Below, one piece after another: positions 35,561-44,672 of a stretch of DNA of 64,000 nt. A program made the position numbers and the translations under genes. The stretch is from NCBI RefSeq assembly GCF_003968755.1, contig NZ_RYDL01000011.1, positions 16,949-80,948 of the forward strand. Direction: 5' to 3'. Source of the stretch: Flavobacterium sp. RSP15 (GTDB taxonomy: Bacteria; Bacteroidota; Bacteroidia; Flavobacteriales; Flavobacteriaceae). Below the pieces are notes generated by a model that saw only the letters and a list, made by a program, of their open reading frames with translations, had not been told where the DNA came from and searched no databases. Position 1 is the stretch's first letter. Each line of letters opens with the position of its first letter.

Positions 35561-36127
35561 ATGTTTCAACTAGGAAAAACCATAGTCTCAGAAGACTTGC
35601 TCGAAAAAGATTTTGTTTGTAATTTGACTGCTTGTAAAGGCGCTTGTTGCGTTGATGGTGATGCTGGCGCACCATTGAGTTTTGAGGAGACTCAAATCCT
35701 CGAATCTATTTATCCAAAGATCAAGCCTTTTTTACGCAAACAAGGAATTGCTGCAATTGAAGCGCAAGGAACTTGGGTAAAAGGTACCGATGGTGATCTT
35801 GAAACGCCATTGATTGACGACAAAGATTGTGCCTACACAATCTTTGATGGTAAGACCGCTCTATGTGGTATTGAGCAAGCCTATAATCAAGGAGCAATTA
35901 GTTGGAAAAAACCAGTTTCTTGTCATCTGTATCCAGTTCGGGTGAAAGATTTTACGGAGTTTGCCGCTGTTAATTATGACAAATGGGATATTTGTGATCC
36001 GGCCTGCTCTTTAGGTCAGGAACTTGAAGTTCCGGTATACAAATTTGTCAAAGAAGCCCTGATTCGTAAATTTGGCGAAGACTGGTATGCTGAACTTGAA
36101 AAGGTGGCGCAAGACATGAAAAAATAA
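35561..36127 (+). CDS. DUF3109 cysteine-rich protein
   Basis: Cytosolic protein of 188 residues of the DUF3109 family, function unknown. It has about ten cysteines, several in a pattern suited to binding an Fe-S cluster or zinc: VCNLTACKGACCVDGD (residues 19-34), then CAYTIFDGKTALCGI, SCHLYPVR and CDPACSLG. The starting residues MFQLGKTIVSEDLLEKDFVC agree with relatives I know, which supports ATG 35561 although a promoter element sits just 4 bp upstream. Monocistronic. Confidence 0.85.
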   Translation: MFQLGKTIVSEDLLEKDFVCNLTACKGACCVDGDAGAPLSFEETQILESIYPKIKPFLRKQGIAAIEAQGTWVKGTDGDLETPLIDDKDCAYTIFDGKTALCGIEQAYNQGAISWKKPVSCHLYPVRVKDFTEFAAVNYDKWDICDPACSLGQELEVPVYKFVKEALIRKFGEDWYAELEKVAQDMKK

Positions 36128-36388
36128 GTAAATAAGAATTCTGTTTTTCTTGTTTAATTATTTAAAAAAACTATATTTTACGGTGCACCATCCCTTTAAT
36201 TATTGTTTAAAATACTGAATTTAAGTGTTTTAAAATTTGTATGAAAAATGTCTTAATTTTTCTATTTGTTAAAAACTATAGGCGATTGTGAATAAGTTTG
36301 GCTTTTATTAACCGCAATATTTTACAACCTTTGTATCTCTCAAAAAGCTTAAAAATTTGTTAAAACCTCAAAAAAACAAACAATTATA

Positions 36389-37366
36389 ATGACGCAAATT
36401 GAACCAATTTTACAAGAAAATAAAAATCGTTTCGTAATTTTTCCGATAAAACACCATGATATTTGGGAATGGTATAAGAAAATGGAAGCCAGTTTCTGGA
36501 CGGCTGAAGAAATCGATTTGTCACAAGATTTAAATGACTGGAATAATAAACTTTCTGATGATGAACGTTATTTTGTCAAGCATATTTTAGCATTTTTTGC
36601 AGCTTCAGATGGTATTGTAAATGAAAATCTGGCTGAAAATTTTGTAAACGAAGTGCAATATGCGGAAGCGAAATTCTTTTATGGGTTTCAAATCATGATG
36701 GAAAACATTCACAGCGAAACCTATTCGTTATTGATTGATACCTATGTAAAAGATGAAGTGGAGAAAGATGAATTATTCAATGCTTTAGAAGTTTTTCCTG
36801 CAATTAAGAAAAAAGCGGACTGGGCTTTAAAATGGATTGAATCGGATTCATTTGCTGAAAGGTTAATCGCTTTTGCAGCAGTGGAAGGAATTTTCTTTTC
36901 GGGAGCATTTTGTTCTATTTATTGGTTGAAAAAACGTGGATTAATGCCAGGATTGACGTTTTCTAACGAATTGATTTCTCGTGACGAAGGAGTTCACTGT
37001 GATTTTGCCGTGCATTTGCACAACCATCACTTGGTGAATAAAGTGCCAAAAGAAAGAATCAGAAGCATTATTGTAGATGCTTTAAATATAGAGAGAGAAT
37101 TTATCACGGAATCACTTCCGGTGAGTTTAATAGGAATGAATGCAGTGTTAATGACACAGTATTTAGAATTTGTTGCCGACAGATTGTTAGTCGAATTAGG
37201 TTGCGACAGAGAATATAACACTACAAACCCATTTGATTTTATGGATATGATTTCGCTTCAAGGAAAAACAAATTTCTTTGAAAAGAAAGTGGCTGAATAT
37301 CAAAAAGCAGGTGTAATGAACACAGATGGTGATGCTCAAAAAATATCTTTTGACGCCGATTTTTAG
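36389..37366 (+). CDS. nrdB: ribonucleotide reductase class I, small subunit (beta)
   Basis: Holds the di-iron/tyrosyl-radical cofactor that starts reduction of ribonucleotides to deoxyribonucleotides; cytosolic, 325 residues. Metal and radical motifs: [43 protein letters not shown] (ExxH and probable radical tyrosine), [16 protein letters not shown] and [11 protein letters not shown]. The pattern is the eukaryote-like NrdB type common in Bacteroidota. It is 334 bp upstream of nrdA, an unusually wide gap occupied by a palindromic repeat. I found no clear NrdR box in the 261-bp upstream spacer. Confidence 0.95.
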   Translation: MTQIEPILQENKNRFVIFPIKHHDIWEWYKKMEASFWTAEEIDLSQDLNDWNNKLSDDERYFVKHILAFFAASDGIVNENLAENFVNEVQYAEAKFFYGFQIMMENIHSETYSLLIDTYVKDEVEKDELFNALEVFPAIKKKADWALKWIESDSFAERLIAFAAVEGIFFSGAFCSIYWLKKRGLMPGLTFSNELISRDEGVHCDFAVHLHNHHLVNKVPKERIRSIIVDALNIEREFITESLPVSLIGMNAVLMTQYLEFVADRLLVELGCDREYNTTNPFDFMDMISLQGKTNFFEKKVAEYQKAGVMNTDGDAQKISFDADF

Positions 37367-37503
37367 ATTTTTATCAAACCATGAAGGAATTAAGATCGAT
37401 TAAGTTTTGTCTTAATTTTTCTAAATATTTTAATGTTAAAGAAATATTTTGATTTTTTAAATCTTAAATGATTTACTGATTTCTTTTTGTTTCTAATACT
37501 GAT

Positions 37504-37645
37504 TAGCCCAGATAGTAATGGAAATCCTTTCTAGTCCTGAACTTTTTTCAGGACTAGAAAGATTGCAATGGATAGCTGGATATGGCTCCAAAAAAAATTG
37601 AGCAAATGAAACAATAATTGAGATTGTTTCGTTCCTCGCAATGAC
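37504..37645 (+). repeat. composite palindromic repeat, copy 1 (nrdB-nrdA spacer)
   Basis: Module A is 37504-37589: it opens TAGCCCAGATAG, includes GGAAATCC, a perfect 14-bp hairpin (37528-37541 with 37547-37560), GATTGCAATGGATAGCTGGA, and ends GGCTCC. Module B is 37621-37645, AGATTGTTTCGTTCC then TCGCAATGAC. Two relatives occur at 40116-40331 (inverted) and 52253-52356. The rest of 37367-37700 holds no gene. Confidence 0.85.
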
Positions 37646-37700
37646 TAACAAATAACGAAAAACAGCAAAGGGATTTTCTGTTTTAAAAACCAACAAAAGT

Positions 37701-40115
37701 ATGTACGTAGTAAAAAGAGACGGGCACAAAGAGCCTGTAATGTTCGACAAAATCACAGATAGAATTAAAAAACTATGTTATGGTTTGAATGATTTGGTTG
37801 ATGCCGTAAAAGTCGCAATGCGAGTAATTGAAGGGCTTTATGATGGAGTTTCTACGTCAGAGTTAGATAATTTAGCAGCCGAAACTGCGGCGTCAATGAC
37901 TATTGCGCATCCTGATTATGCACAGTTGGCAGCGAGAATTGCAATTTCGAATTTGCATTCCAATACAAAAAAATCATTTTCGGAAACAATGAACGATATG
38001 TTTCATTATGTAAACCCTAGAAATGGACAAAATGCACCTTTGTTATCAGAGGAAGTGCATCAAGTGATTATGAAAAATGCGGAGTTTTTAGATTCCCATA
38101 TTATATACAATAGAGATTTTAACTACGATTATTTTGGTTTTAAAACCTTGGAAAGATCATATTTGCTTAAAATAAATGGCAAAATAGTGGAGCGTCCGCA
38201 ACACATGTTAATGCGTGTTTCGGTTGGGATCCACTTAGATGATTTAGATTCGGTGATTGAGACATACGACTTAATGTCGAAAAAATTCTTTACGCATGCA
38301 ACGCCTACATTATTCAATGCGGGTACTCCAAAACCTCAGATGTCTTCTTGTTTCCTTCTGGCGATGCAAGACGATAGTATTGACGGGATCTACGATACGT
38401 TGAAACAAACGGCAAAAATCTCGCAATCAGCTGGCGGTGTTGGACTTTCTATTCACAATGTAAGAGCAACAGGTTCTTACATTCGAGGCACAAACGGTAC
38501 GTCAAACGGAATTGTTCCGATGTTGCGTGTTTTTAATGATACGGCACGTTATGTAGATCAAGGTGGTGGAAAACGTAAAGGAAGTTTTGCAATATACATC
38601 GAAACGTGGCATGCAGATATTTTCGATTTCCTAGACTTAAAAAAGAATACCGGAAAAGAAGAAATGCGCGCCAGAGATTTGTTCTTTGCCATGTGGACGT
38701 CTGATTTATTTATGAAACGAGTTCAAGAAGATAGTTACTGGACGTTGATGTGTCCTAATGAATGTCCGGGATTGTATGATGTGTATGGTGAAGAATTTGA
38801 AGCCATGTACATTGATTACGAGAAACGTGGAAAAGGTAGAAAAACCATTAAAGCGCATGAACTTTGGGAGAAAATTCTAGAATCGCAAATCGAAACCGGA
38901 ACGCCTTACATGTTGTATAAAGATGCCGTCAATAGAAAATCAAACCAGAAAAATTTGGGGACGATTCGTTCTTCGAATTTGTGTACCGAGATTATGGAAT
39001 TTACATCCAAAGATGAAATTGCAGTTTGTAATCTAGCTTCTCTTTCCTTGCCGATGTTTGTTTCTAATGGAAAGTTTGACCATGAATTGATGTATACCGT
39101 TACAAAACGGGTAACTAGAAACTTAAATAAAGTAATCGATAGGAATTATTATCCGGTAATAGAAGGGGAAAATTCTAATAAACGCCACAGGCCAATTGGT
39201 CTTGGAGTGCAAGGATTAGCCGATGCTTTCATTATGTTGCGTATGCCGTTTACGAGCGATGAGGCTAAAAAACTGAATCAGGAAATTTTTGAAACATTAT
39301 ACTTTGCTGCGGTAACCGCATCGATGGAAATGGCCAAAGAAGAAGGGCCTTATTCGACATTTAAAGGCTCTCCAATTTCTCAAGGAGAATTCCAATACAA
39401 TTTGTGGGGAATGAAAGATGAGGAATTATCTGGTCGTTGGGACTGGGCTTCCTTGCGAAAAGAAGTGATGGAACACGGAGTGAGAAACTCGTTGTTAGTG
39501 GCGCCAATGCCAACGGCTTCTACATCACAAATTTTGGGTAACAACGAAGCATTCGAACCCTATACTTCTAATATTTACACCAGAAGAGTCCTTTCGGGAG
39601 AATTTATTGTGGTAAACAAACACTTGTTGCACGATTTAGTGGAGCGTGGTTTGTGGAACGAAACATTGAAACAAGAATTAATGCGAAATAACGGTTCGGT
39701 TCAAGACCTGAATATTCCGCAAGACTTGAAAGAATTGTACAAAACAGTTTGGGAAATGTCGATGAAAGACATTATCGATATGTCCCGTCAGCGTGGATAT
39801 TTTGTGGATCAATCCCAATCATTGAACTTGTTTATGCAAAATGCCAATTATTCTAAATTGACATCAATGCATTTCTATGCATGGCAATCCGGATTGAAAA
39901 CGGGAATGTACTATTTAAGAACAAAAGCTGCGGTGGATGCGATTAAATTTACATTAAACAATGATAAAAAAGCAGAGCCAATCGAAATCAAAGAGCAATC
40001 AATCGCTGTTCCTGCAGTCGCTGAAGCAGTAGAAATGACTTCGGATGAATACAGAGCCATGCTCGAATTGTCTAAAAATGCAGGTCCGGATGAGTGTGAA
40101 ATGTGTGGTTCTTAA
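37701..40115 (+). CDS. nrdA: ribonucleotide reductase class I, large subunit (alpha)
   Basis: Catalytic subunit that reduces ribonucleoside diphosphates; cytosolic, 804 residues. An ATP-cone regulatory domain is at about 1-90 ([17 protein letters not shown]). Active-site residues: the first redox cysteine in SSCFLLAM, the N-x-C-x-E triad NLCTEI, and the [11 protein letters not shown] loop. Redox-active cysteines end the protein (DECEMCGS). The stop codon TAA is followed with no gap by repeat module B. The gene is bracketed by inverted copies of the composite repeat. Confidence 0.96.
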   Translation: MYVVKRDGHKEPVMFDKITDRIKKLCYGLNDLVDAVKVAMRVIEGLYDGVSTSELDNLAAETAASMTIAHPDYAQLAARIAISNLHSNTKKSFSETMNDMFHYVNPRNGQNAPLLSEEVHQVIMKNAEFLDSHIIYNRDFNYDYFGFKTLERSYLLKINGKIVERPQHMLMRVSVGIHLDDLDSVIETYDLMSKKFFTHATPTLFNAGTPKPQMSSCFLLAMQDDSIDGIYDTLKQTAKISQSAGGVGLSIHNVRATGSYIRGTNGTSNGIVPMLRVFNDTARYVDQGGGKRKGSFAIYIETWHADIFDFLDLKKNTGKEEMRARDLFFAMWTSDLFMKRVQEDSYWTLMCPNECPGLYDVYGEEFEAMYIDYEKRGKGRKTIKAHELWEKILESQIETGTPYMLYKDAVNRKSNQKNLGTIRSSNLCTEIMEFTSKDEIAVCNLASLSLPMFVSNGKFDHELMYTVTKRVTRNLNKVIDRNYYPVIEGENSNKRHRPIGLGVQGLADAFIMLRMPFTSDEAKKLNQEIFETLYFAAVTASMEMAKEEGPYSTFKGSPISQGEFQYNLWGMKDEELSGRWDWASLRKEVMEHGVRNSLLVAPMPTASTSQILGNNEAFEPYTSNIYTRRVLSGEFIVVNKHLLHDLVERGLWNETLKQELMRNNGSVQDLNIPQDLKELYKTVWEMSMKDIIDMSRQRGYFVDQSQSLNLFMQNANYSKLTSMHFYAWQSGLKTGMYYLRTKAAVDAIKFTLNNDKKAEPIEIKEQSIAVPAVAEAVEMTSDEYRAMLELSKNAGPDECEMCGS

Positions 40116-40331
40116 GTCATTGCGAGGAACGAAGCAATCTCCTAATCAGACCATATTGTTGATGTCAACAAAGAAGTTTTAAAACAAAAAGGCAGTTATT
40201 GTAATGATAACTGCTTTTTTTGGAGCTATCTACTTCGTCAGTTCGCTTCGCTCGTGTCCCGCTTTCCGTTGCAATCTTTTTATTCACCAAAAAAAGGTGA
40301 ATAAAAAGGATTTTCACTTTAATCGGGGCTA
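40116..40331 (-). repeat. composite palindromic repeat, copy 2 (after nrdA, inverted)
   Basis: Read on the minus strand. Module A is 40331-40222: it begins TAGCCCCGATTAAAGTG, contains AAATCC, a perfect 13-bp hairpin (40276-40288 with 40296-40308), GATTGCAACGGAAAGC and ends AGCTCC. Module B is 40140-40116, AGATTGCTTCGTTCC then TCGCAATGAC. The nrdA terminator lies between the modules. Order and orientation of A and B are the same as in copies 1 and 3. Confidence 0.85.
40190..40220 (+). terminator. terminator after nrdA
   Basis: GGCAGTTAT pairs with ATAACTGC-type bases across a short loop, followed by a T run at 40214-40221. It lies between the two repeat modules. Confidence 0.75.
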
Positions 40332-40371
40332 AAACACCAAGATTTAACAGTAATATTTGTAAATAATTCAC

Positions 40372-40379
40372 TATATTTG
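40372..40379 (+). promoter_or_regulatory. -7 promoter element of the RDD gene (TATATTTG)
   Basis: Perfect TAnnTTTG 51 bp before the start of the RDD protein gene. No TTG at 17-23 bp upstream. Confidence 0.5.
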
Positions 40380-40430
40380 AGATAGTTATTAGCCTTGAAG
40401 ACTTTTTTATAATAATCAAAACGATAAAAA

Positions 40431-40925
40431 ATGGAAAATAAAAAATTTACTGTTACAGATGATTTATTAGCTTCCAAAAGCCAGCGTCTCCTGAATCTAC
40501 TTATCGATATATTGATTATTTATATTATAGCAATAAGTATTGTCGCTACCATTAATATAATTGGAGATACAACAAACAGTTATGGGGCATCGAATTGGGT
40601 TTCATCATTAAGTTTGATTGAAAATTTATTCTTTGGACTTATTATTTTGTTTTTTTACTATGTATTTACGGAGATGTACTTTTTCAGAACCTTCGCTAAG
40701 TATTTTACCAAAACGATTGTAGTACGAGTTGATGGTTCCAAACCTAATACCAAAAACTTTATGATACGAGCAGTATCCCGTCTAAATCCGATGGACCCTT
40801 TTTCATTTCTTGGTAAGACAGAAAGGGGTTTGCACGATACTTTATCAGCAACTTATGTGGTAAAAAAACACGAGTTTGCCGCGAAAATTAAAATGTTTGT
40901 TCCATCGGATCAAATTGGAGTATAA
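40431..40925 (+). CDS. RDD family membrane protein
   Basis: Small inner-membrane protein of 164 residues. The RDD domain has the first span with RLLNLLIDILIIYIIAISIV (residues about 19-38) and a second near 65-85 (FFGLIILFFYYVF). The motif continues with GKTERGLHDTLSATYVV towards the C-terminus. Role unknown; some family members have been linked to ion exchange. Single gene with its own promoter. Confidence 0.82.
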   Translation: MENKKFTVTDDLLASKSQRLLNLLIDILIIYIIAISIVATINIIGDTTNSYGASNWVSSLSLIENLFFGLIILFFYYVFTEMYFFRTFAKYFTKTIVVRVDGSKPNTKNFMIRAVSRLNPMDPFSFLGKTERGLHDTLSATYVVKKHEFAAKIKMFVPSDQIGV

Positions 40926-40951
40926 TTCTAGTTCTGAAAGTAATGATTCAT

Positions 40952-40959
40952 TAGTTTTG
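40952..40959 (+). promoter_or_regulatory. -7 promoter element of the amidotransferase gene (TAGTTTTG)
   Basis: TAnnTTTG match 20 bp before ATG 40980. It gives a leader of roughly 15 bases. Confidence 0.5.
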
Positions 40960-40979
40960 TAGAATCTGGACGAGACAGT

Positions 40980-41675
40980 ATGAGTAAAAAATTAAATATC
41001 CATTGCTTACAGCACGTTCCTTTTGAAGGTCTGGGTTGTATAGAGAATTGGATTCATGAGCACGGGCATTCCCTTTCATATTCCACATTATACCATAATC
41101 CGAAATTTCCAAATCTTGATACGATAGACGCCTTGATTATCTTAGGCGGACCCATGAGTATTCATGACGAAGCCAAATTCCCTTGGCTAAAAGACGAAAA
41201 AGTATTCATCAAATCCGCAATTGACCGGCGAAAAAAAATAATTGGAATCTGTTTGGGAGCACAATTAATTTCAAATGTGTTGGGAGGAAATATTACGGAC
41301 AATGAGCAAAAAGAAATTGGCTGGTTTCCGGTTTCAATTTTAGATTCAAATGTTGCAATACTTAATGGTTATCCAAAATCATTTTCTGTTTTTCACTGGC
41401 ATGGAGAAACGTTTTCAATTCCTGAAAATGCTATTCGCTTAATGGAATCAGAAGCCTGCGCAAATCAAGCTTTTTTATATAATGATCAAGTAGTGGGACT
41501 TCAATTCCATTTAGAAGTAACGGATGCCGCTATGAAAAAAATGGCTTTTCATGAGCAATCAGAATTAGTAAAAGACACTTATGTTCAAACCTATGATGAG
41601 ATCGTAAGTAATACTACATTTATAAAAGAAAATAATCAACTTATGTTTTCGCTTTTAGATAATTTGTTTAAATAG
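40980..41675 (+). CDS. class I glutamine amidotransferase-like protein
   Basis: Cytosolic protein of 231 residues with the GATase-1 fold, as in the glutaminase half of GMP synthase, but free-standing. The nucleophile Cys91 is in IIGICLGAQLIS; the remaining triad His and Glu are in GLQFHLEVT (near residues 176-178). An early motif ALIILGGPMSIHDE forms the oxyanion region. It probably hydrolyses glutamine or a gamma-glutamyl compound; the partner or substrate is unknown. Ends at a terminator. Confidence 0.87.
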   Translation: MSKKLNIHCLQHVPFEGLGCIENWIHEHGHSLSYSTLYHNPKFPNLDTIDALIILGGPMSIHDEAKFPWLKDEKVFIKSAIDRRKKIIGICLGAQLISNVLGGNITDNEQKEIGWFPVSILDSNVAILNGYPKSFSVFHWHGETFSIPENAIRLMESEACANQAFLYNDQVVGLQFHLEVTDAAMKKMAFHEQSELVKDTYVQTYDEIVSNTTFIKENNQLMFSLLDNLFK

Positions 41676-41696
41676 AAGCAGATTCTTTTTTAAAAC

Positions 41697-41729
41697 AAAA
41701 CCTAGTAAATTGCGGATCTACTAGGTTTT
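41697..41729. terminator. terminator between the amidotransferase gene and metE
   Basis: AAAACCTAGTA pairs with TACTAGGTTTT around an 11-base loop, with T runs both ways. It serves two convergent genes. Confidence 0.85.
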
Positions 41730-41758
41730 TATTTTAGTGCTAACCTGAATTCAGGTTG

Positions 41759-44083
41759 TTAAACGATTGCAATGTTTGCTACAGCAATTCTCATCTTTTG
41801 AGCTGCGGCTACCATTTCGATTAAAGCCTTTTTAGTTTCGTCCCAATGACGGGTTTTTAAACCACAATCTGGATTGACCCAAAGTTGGTCAACAGGAATC
41901 ACTGCTGAAGCTTTTTCTAATAGCTTCACCATTTCGGAACTGGCAGGAACACGAGGCGAGTGAATGTCATACACGCCAGGTCCTATTTCGTTTGGATAAT
42001 TGAAATCGGCGAAAGCATCCAGTAATTCCATTTGCGAACGCGAGCATTCTATAGTGATCACATCGGCATCCATATCGGCAATATTCTGTATGATGTCATT
42101 GAATTCGCTGTAGCACATGTGGGTATGGATTTGGGTATCATCTTGTACACCACTTGCGGCAATTCTAAACGCTTTTACAGCCCAATCCAAATAGGTTGCC
42201 CATTCTTCTTTACGTAAAGGCAATCCTTCTCGAATGGCCGGTTCGTCAATTTGAATAATCTTTATTCCTGCCTTTTCTAAGTCGACTACTTCATCTCTAA
42301 TCGCCAATGCAATTTGGGTACAGGTTTCCGCGCGCGACTGATCGTTACGGACAAAGGACCACTGCAAAATAGTCACGGGACCGGTTAGCATTCCTTTTAC
42401 CCATTTTGGCGTAAGCGATTGTGCAAAGGCTGACCATTTCACAGTCATTGGGTTTGGACGTGAGACATCGCCATAAATAACTGGAGGTTTCACACAACGG
42501 CTGCCGTAACTTTGTACCCAGCCGTTTTTGGTAAACGTAAATCCGTCTAATTGCTCTCCAAAATATTCCACCATGTCATTGCGTTCAAATTCTCCGTGAA
42601 CCAATACGTCAATGCCAGTTTCTTCTTGAAAGCGAATCGTTTCTTCGGTTTCTTTTTGGAGTAAATCATCATATTGTTGTGGGCTTAATTCGCCTTTTTT
42701 GAACTTTGCTCTCCAGCTGCGGACTTCGGTAGTTTGTGGAAAAGAACCAATAGTAGTAGTTGGGAATAACGGAAGATTCAACACGTCTATTTGTTTTTTT
42801 CTTCTAATTTGAAACGGATTTTCTCTTTGATCATCACCAATTGCAATGCTGGCAACCCGATTTTTCACCGCATTATTATGGATTAATTTTGATGTTTTTC
42901 TGTTTTCGTTGGCAATAGTATTTTCTTCAAAACGGATAGAATTATTGATGTCTATTTCATTCAAAGCAAAATATTTTAGTAAAACGATCTCTTCTGTTTT
43001 TTGTTTGGCAAAAGCCAGCCATTGCTTGACCTCAGGAGTTAGTGTTGCGTTGTTCGTTTCTAAATCTAAATCACATGGCGAGTGAATCAGGGAGCACGAT
43101 GGTGCAATTAAGATTCTGTTTTCGCCAAGTGCGTCAGTTGCTTTCTGAATAAGGGCTAACGATTTTTTGAAATCATTTTTCCAAATATTTCTACCATCTA
43201 CAACACCAAGGGAAAGACTGACAGTATTAGACAATTGTCCCGATTCTAAGATGTCATCCAATTGCGAGTGACAACGGACTAAATCCAAATGTAAAGTATG
43301 AACAGGTAGCGCAAGAACGGTTTCAAGATTTTCGCCAAAGCAATCGAAATAGTTTGCCAGAATTAATTTGATTTTAGGGAAACGTTTGTTTATTTCGGAG
43401 TAAACATAAGTTATAGCATTTCTTTCTTTGTCAGTTAGATTCAAAGCCAAAAACGGTTCGTCAAATTGGATCCATTCCACATTTTCATTTTCCAGTTTTT
43501 GAAGGATTTCAAAATATACCGGTAGCAATTTATCGATAAGTTCTATTCTATGAAAACCTTCTTCTTTTTCTTTTCCAAGAAGTAAATAAGTAACAGGCCC
43601 TATAAGTACCGGTTTTGTTGTAATTCCTAAAGCATTAGCTTCTTTGAATTCATCTATTATTTTTTCGGAGAATAATTTGAATTCTTGATCTTTTGTGAAT
43701 TCTGGTACGATGTAATGGTAGTTGGTGTCAAACCATTTTGTCATTTCCATGGCGACCACATCTTGTCCTTCTTTCTGCGAACCTCTAGCCATGGCAAAAT
43801 ACAAATCGATATTGGAGTTTGTTTTGGCTAATTCTTGATAGCGCTTAGGAATAACACCCAAGGTAAGTGATAAGTCCAGTACTTGATCGTAAAACGAAAA
43901 GTCATTTGAAGGGATTAAATCGATTCCGAACTCCGCTTGTAATTGCCAGTTTTCTTTTCGGATAGTAGTACCTACAGCCAAAAGTTCGTCTACTGAAATT
44001 TTTCCTGCCCAATACGATTCACAGGCTTTTTTTAATTCTCTGTTGCTACCAATTCGCGGGTAGCCAAGATTGTTTGTTAGCAT
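41759..44083 (-). CDS. metE: cobalamin-independent methionine synthase
   Basis: Transfers a methyl group from methyl-tetrahydrofolate to homocysteine without vitamin B12; cytosolic zinc enzyme of 774 residues. Both barrels are complete: N-terminal NLGYPRIGSNRELKKA and C-terminal catalytic half from about 440 (FPTTTIGSFPQTTEVR). Zinc ligands are in HTHMCYSEF and in WVNPDCGLKTR. It is preceded by a cobalamin riboswitch on the same strand, so it is expected to be shut off when B12 is available. Confidence 0.96.
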   Translation of the reverse strand: MLTNNLGYPRIGSNRELKKACESYWAGKISVDELLAVGTTIRKENWQLQAEFGIDLIPSNDFSFYDQVLDLSLTLGVIPKRYQELAKTNSNIDLYFAMARGSQKEGQDVVAMEMTKWFDTNYHYIVPEFTKDQEFKLFSEKIIDEFKEANALGITTKPVLIGPVTYLLLGKEKEEGFHRIELIDKLLPVYFEILQKLENENVEWIQFDEPFLALNLTDKERNAITYVYSEINKRFPKIKLILANYFDCFGENLETVLALPVHTLHLDLVRCHSQLDDILESGQLSNTVSLSLGVVDGRNIWKNDFKKSLALIQKATDALGENRILIAPSCSLIHSPCDLDLETNNATLTPEVKQWLAFAKQKTEEIVLLKYFALNEIDINNSIRFEENTIANENRKTSKLIHNNAVKNRVASIAIGDDQRENPFQIRRKKQIDVLNLPLFPTTTIGSFPQTTEVRSWRAKFKKGELSPQQYDDLLQKETEETIRFQEETGIDVLVHGEFERNDMVEYFGEQLDGFTFTKNGWVQSYGSRCVKPPVIYGDVSRPNPMTVKWSAFAQSLTPKWVKGMLTGPVTILQWSFVRNDQSRAETCTQIALAIRDEVVDLEKAGIKIIQIDEPAIREGLPLRKEEWATYLDWAVKAFRIAASGVQDDTQIHTHMCYSEFNDIIQNIADMDADVITIECSRSQMELLDAFADFNYPNEIGPGVYDIHSPRVPASSEMVKLLEKASAVIPVDQLWVNPDCGLKTRHWDETKKALIEMVAAAQKMRIAVANIAIV

Positions 44084-44192
44084 TTTGTTGCTTTTTAAAT
44101 GATGAATAAATCAATTAAAAGCTCTTGATGCATTTCAGAATGCTTGTTAGAGATGAAAAGTAGAAAGGAAAATACGTTGCAAAAGAGAAATG

Positions 44193-44225
44193 CACAATAA
44201 AGCATAAAGAGTCATGCTTATTGTG
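44193..44225 (-). promoter_or_regulatory. hairpin in the metE leader, candidate expression platform
   Basis: CACAATAAAGCAT (44193-44205) pairs with ATGCTTATTGTG (44214-44225), with one bulge. It lies between the cobalamin aptamer and the metE start. It has no strong T run, so control may act on translation or through an alternative pairing. Confidence 0.45.
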
Positions 44226-44279
44226 TTCAGAACGCACCATACCTGACTGTTGCTTCAAATCGCGAAAGCATTGTCAATT

Positions 44280-44453
44280 CGATAAAAGGCAGGTCTCCTG
44301 ACTTGTAACATTTTTATCATCCTTCCCATTTGCCATTGGCATACAGTGGATCGTATTTCAGATAAAAACTTTTTGTGTTACTTACAGTTGCGCGACAGTT
44401 CGTGATTTACACACGATTCCCTATTAATCTACAGTTAAGTAAAACCCTTATCG
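44280..44453 (-). ncRNA. cobalamin riboswitch aptamer upstream of metE
   Basis: On the minus strand the conserved pieces occur in order: P1 arm CGATAA (44453-44448), TAGGGAATC, GCGCAACTGTAAGT, CCACTGT followed by AAATGGGAAGG, and the B12 box AAGTCAGGAGACCTGCC (about 44304-44288), closed by TTATCG (44285-44280). These match the cobalamin riboswitch consensus. It is read before metE and should lower metE expression when adenosyl- or methylcobalamin is bound. Confidence 0.93.
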
Positions 44454-44490
44454 GTTGATGAAGAAATAAATTAAGAACTTAAATTAGATG

Positions 44491-44498
44491 CAAAAGTA
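44491..44498 (-). promoter_or_regulatory. -7 promoter element for the riboswitch-metE transcript (TACTTTTG)
   Basis: Minus-strand TAnnTTTG located 37 bp before the aptamer P1 arm. It predicts a leader of about 400 bases in front of metE. Confidence 0.55.
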
Positions 44499-44622
44499 AC
44501 ACTAATCCTTTAAATATTTTTTCGATAGGTTTATTAATTTGTTATATTTAGGATATTGCACTAATAGGATCCGACACTTTAGATTTTTTATATAAACTAA
44601 ATCATACCTGACTTTATTTCAC

Positions 44623-44652
44623 TTGTTAATAATTCTATTTCTGCTATCTTTG
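44623..44652 (+). promoter_or_regulatory. promoter of dgt, full consensus
   Basis: TTG at 44623-44625, exactly 19 bp, then TATCTTTG at 44645-44652: the Bacteroidota housekeeping promoter form. The start codon is 20 bp further on. Confidence 0.85.
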
Positions 44653-44672
44653 GAAATAAATTTTAAAAAGGA

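Noticed and set aside
44228-44460. TPP or SAM riboswitch for metE
   Set aside because: The B12 box and the CCACTG/GGGAAGG elements are specific to cobalamin riboswitches.
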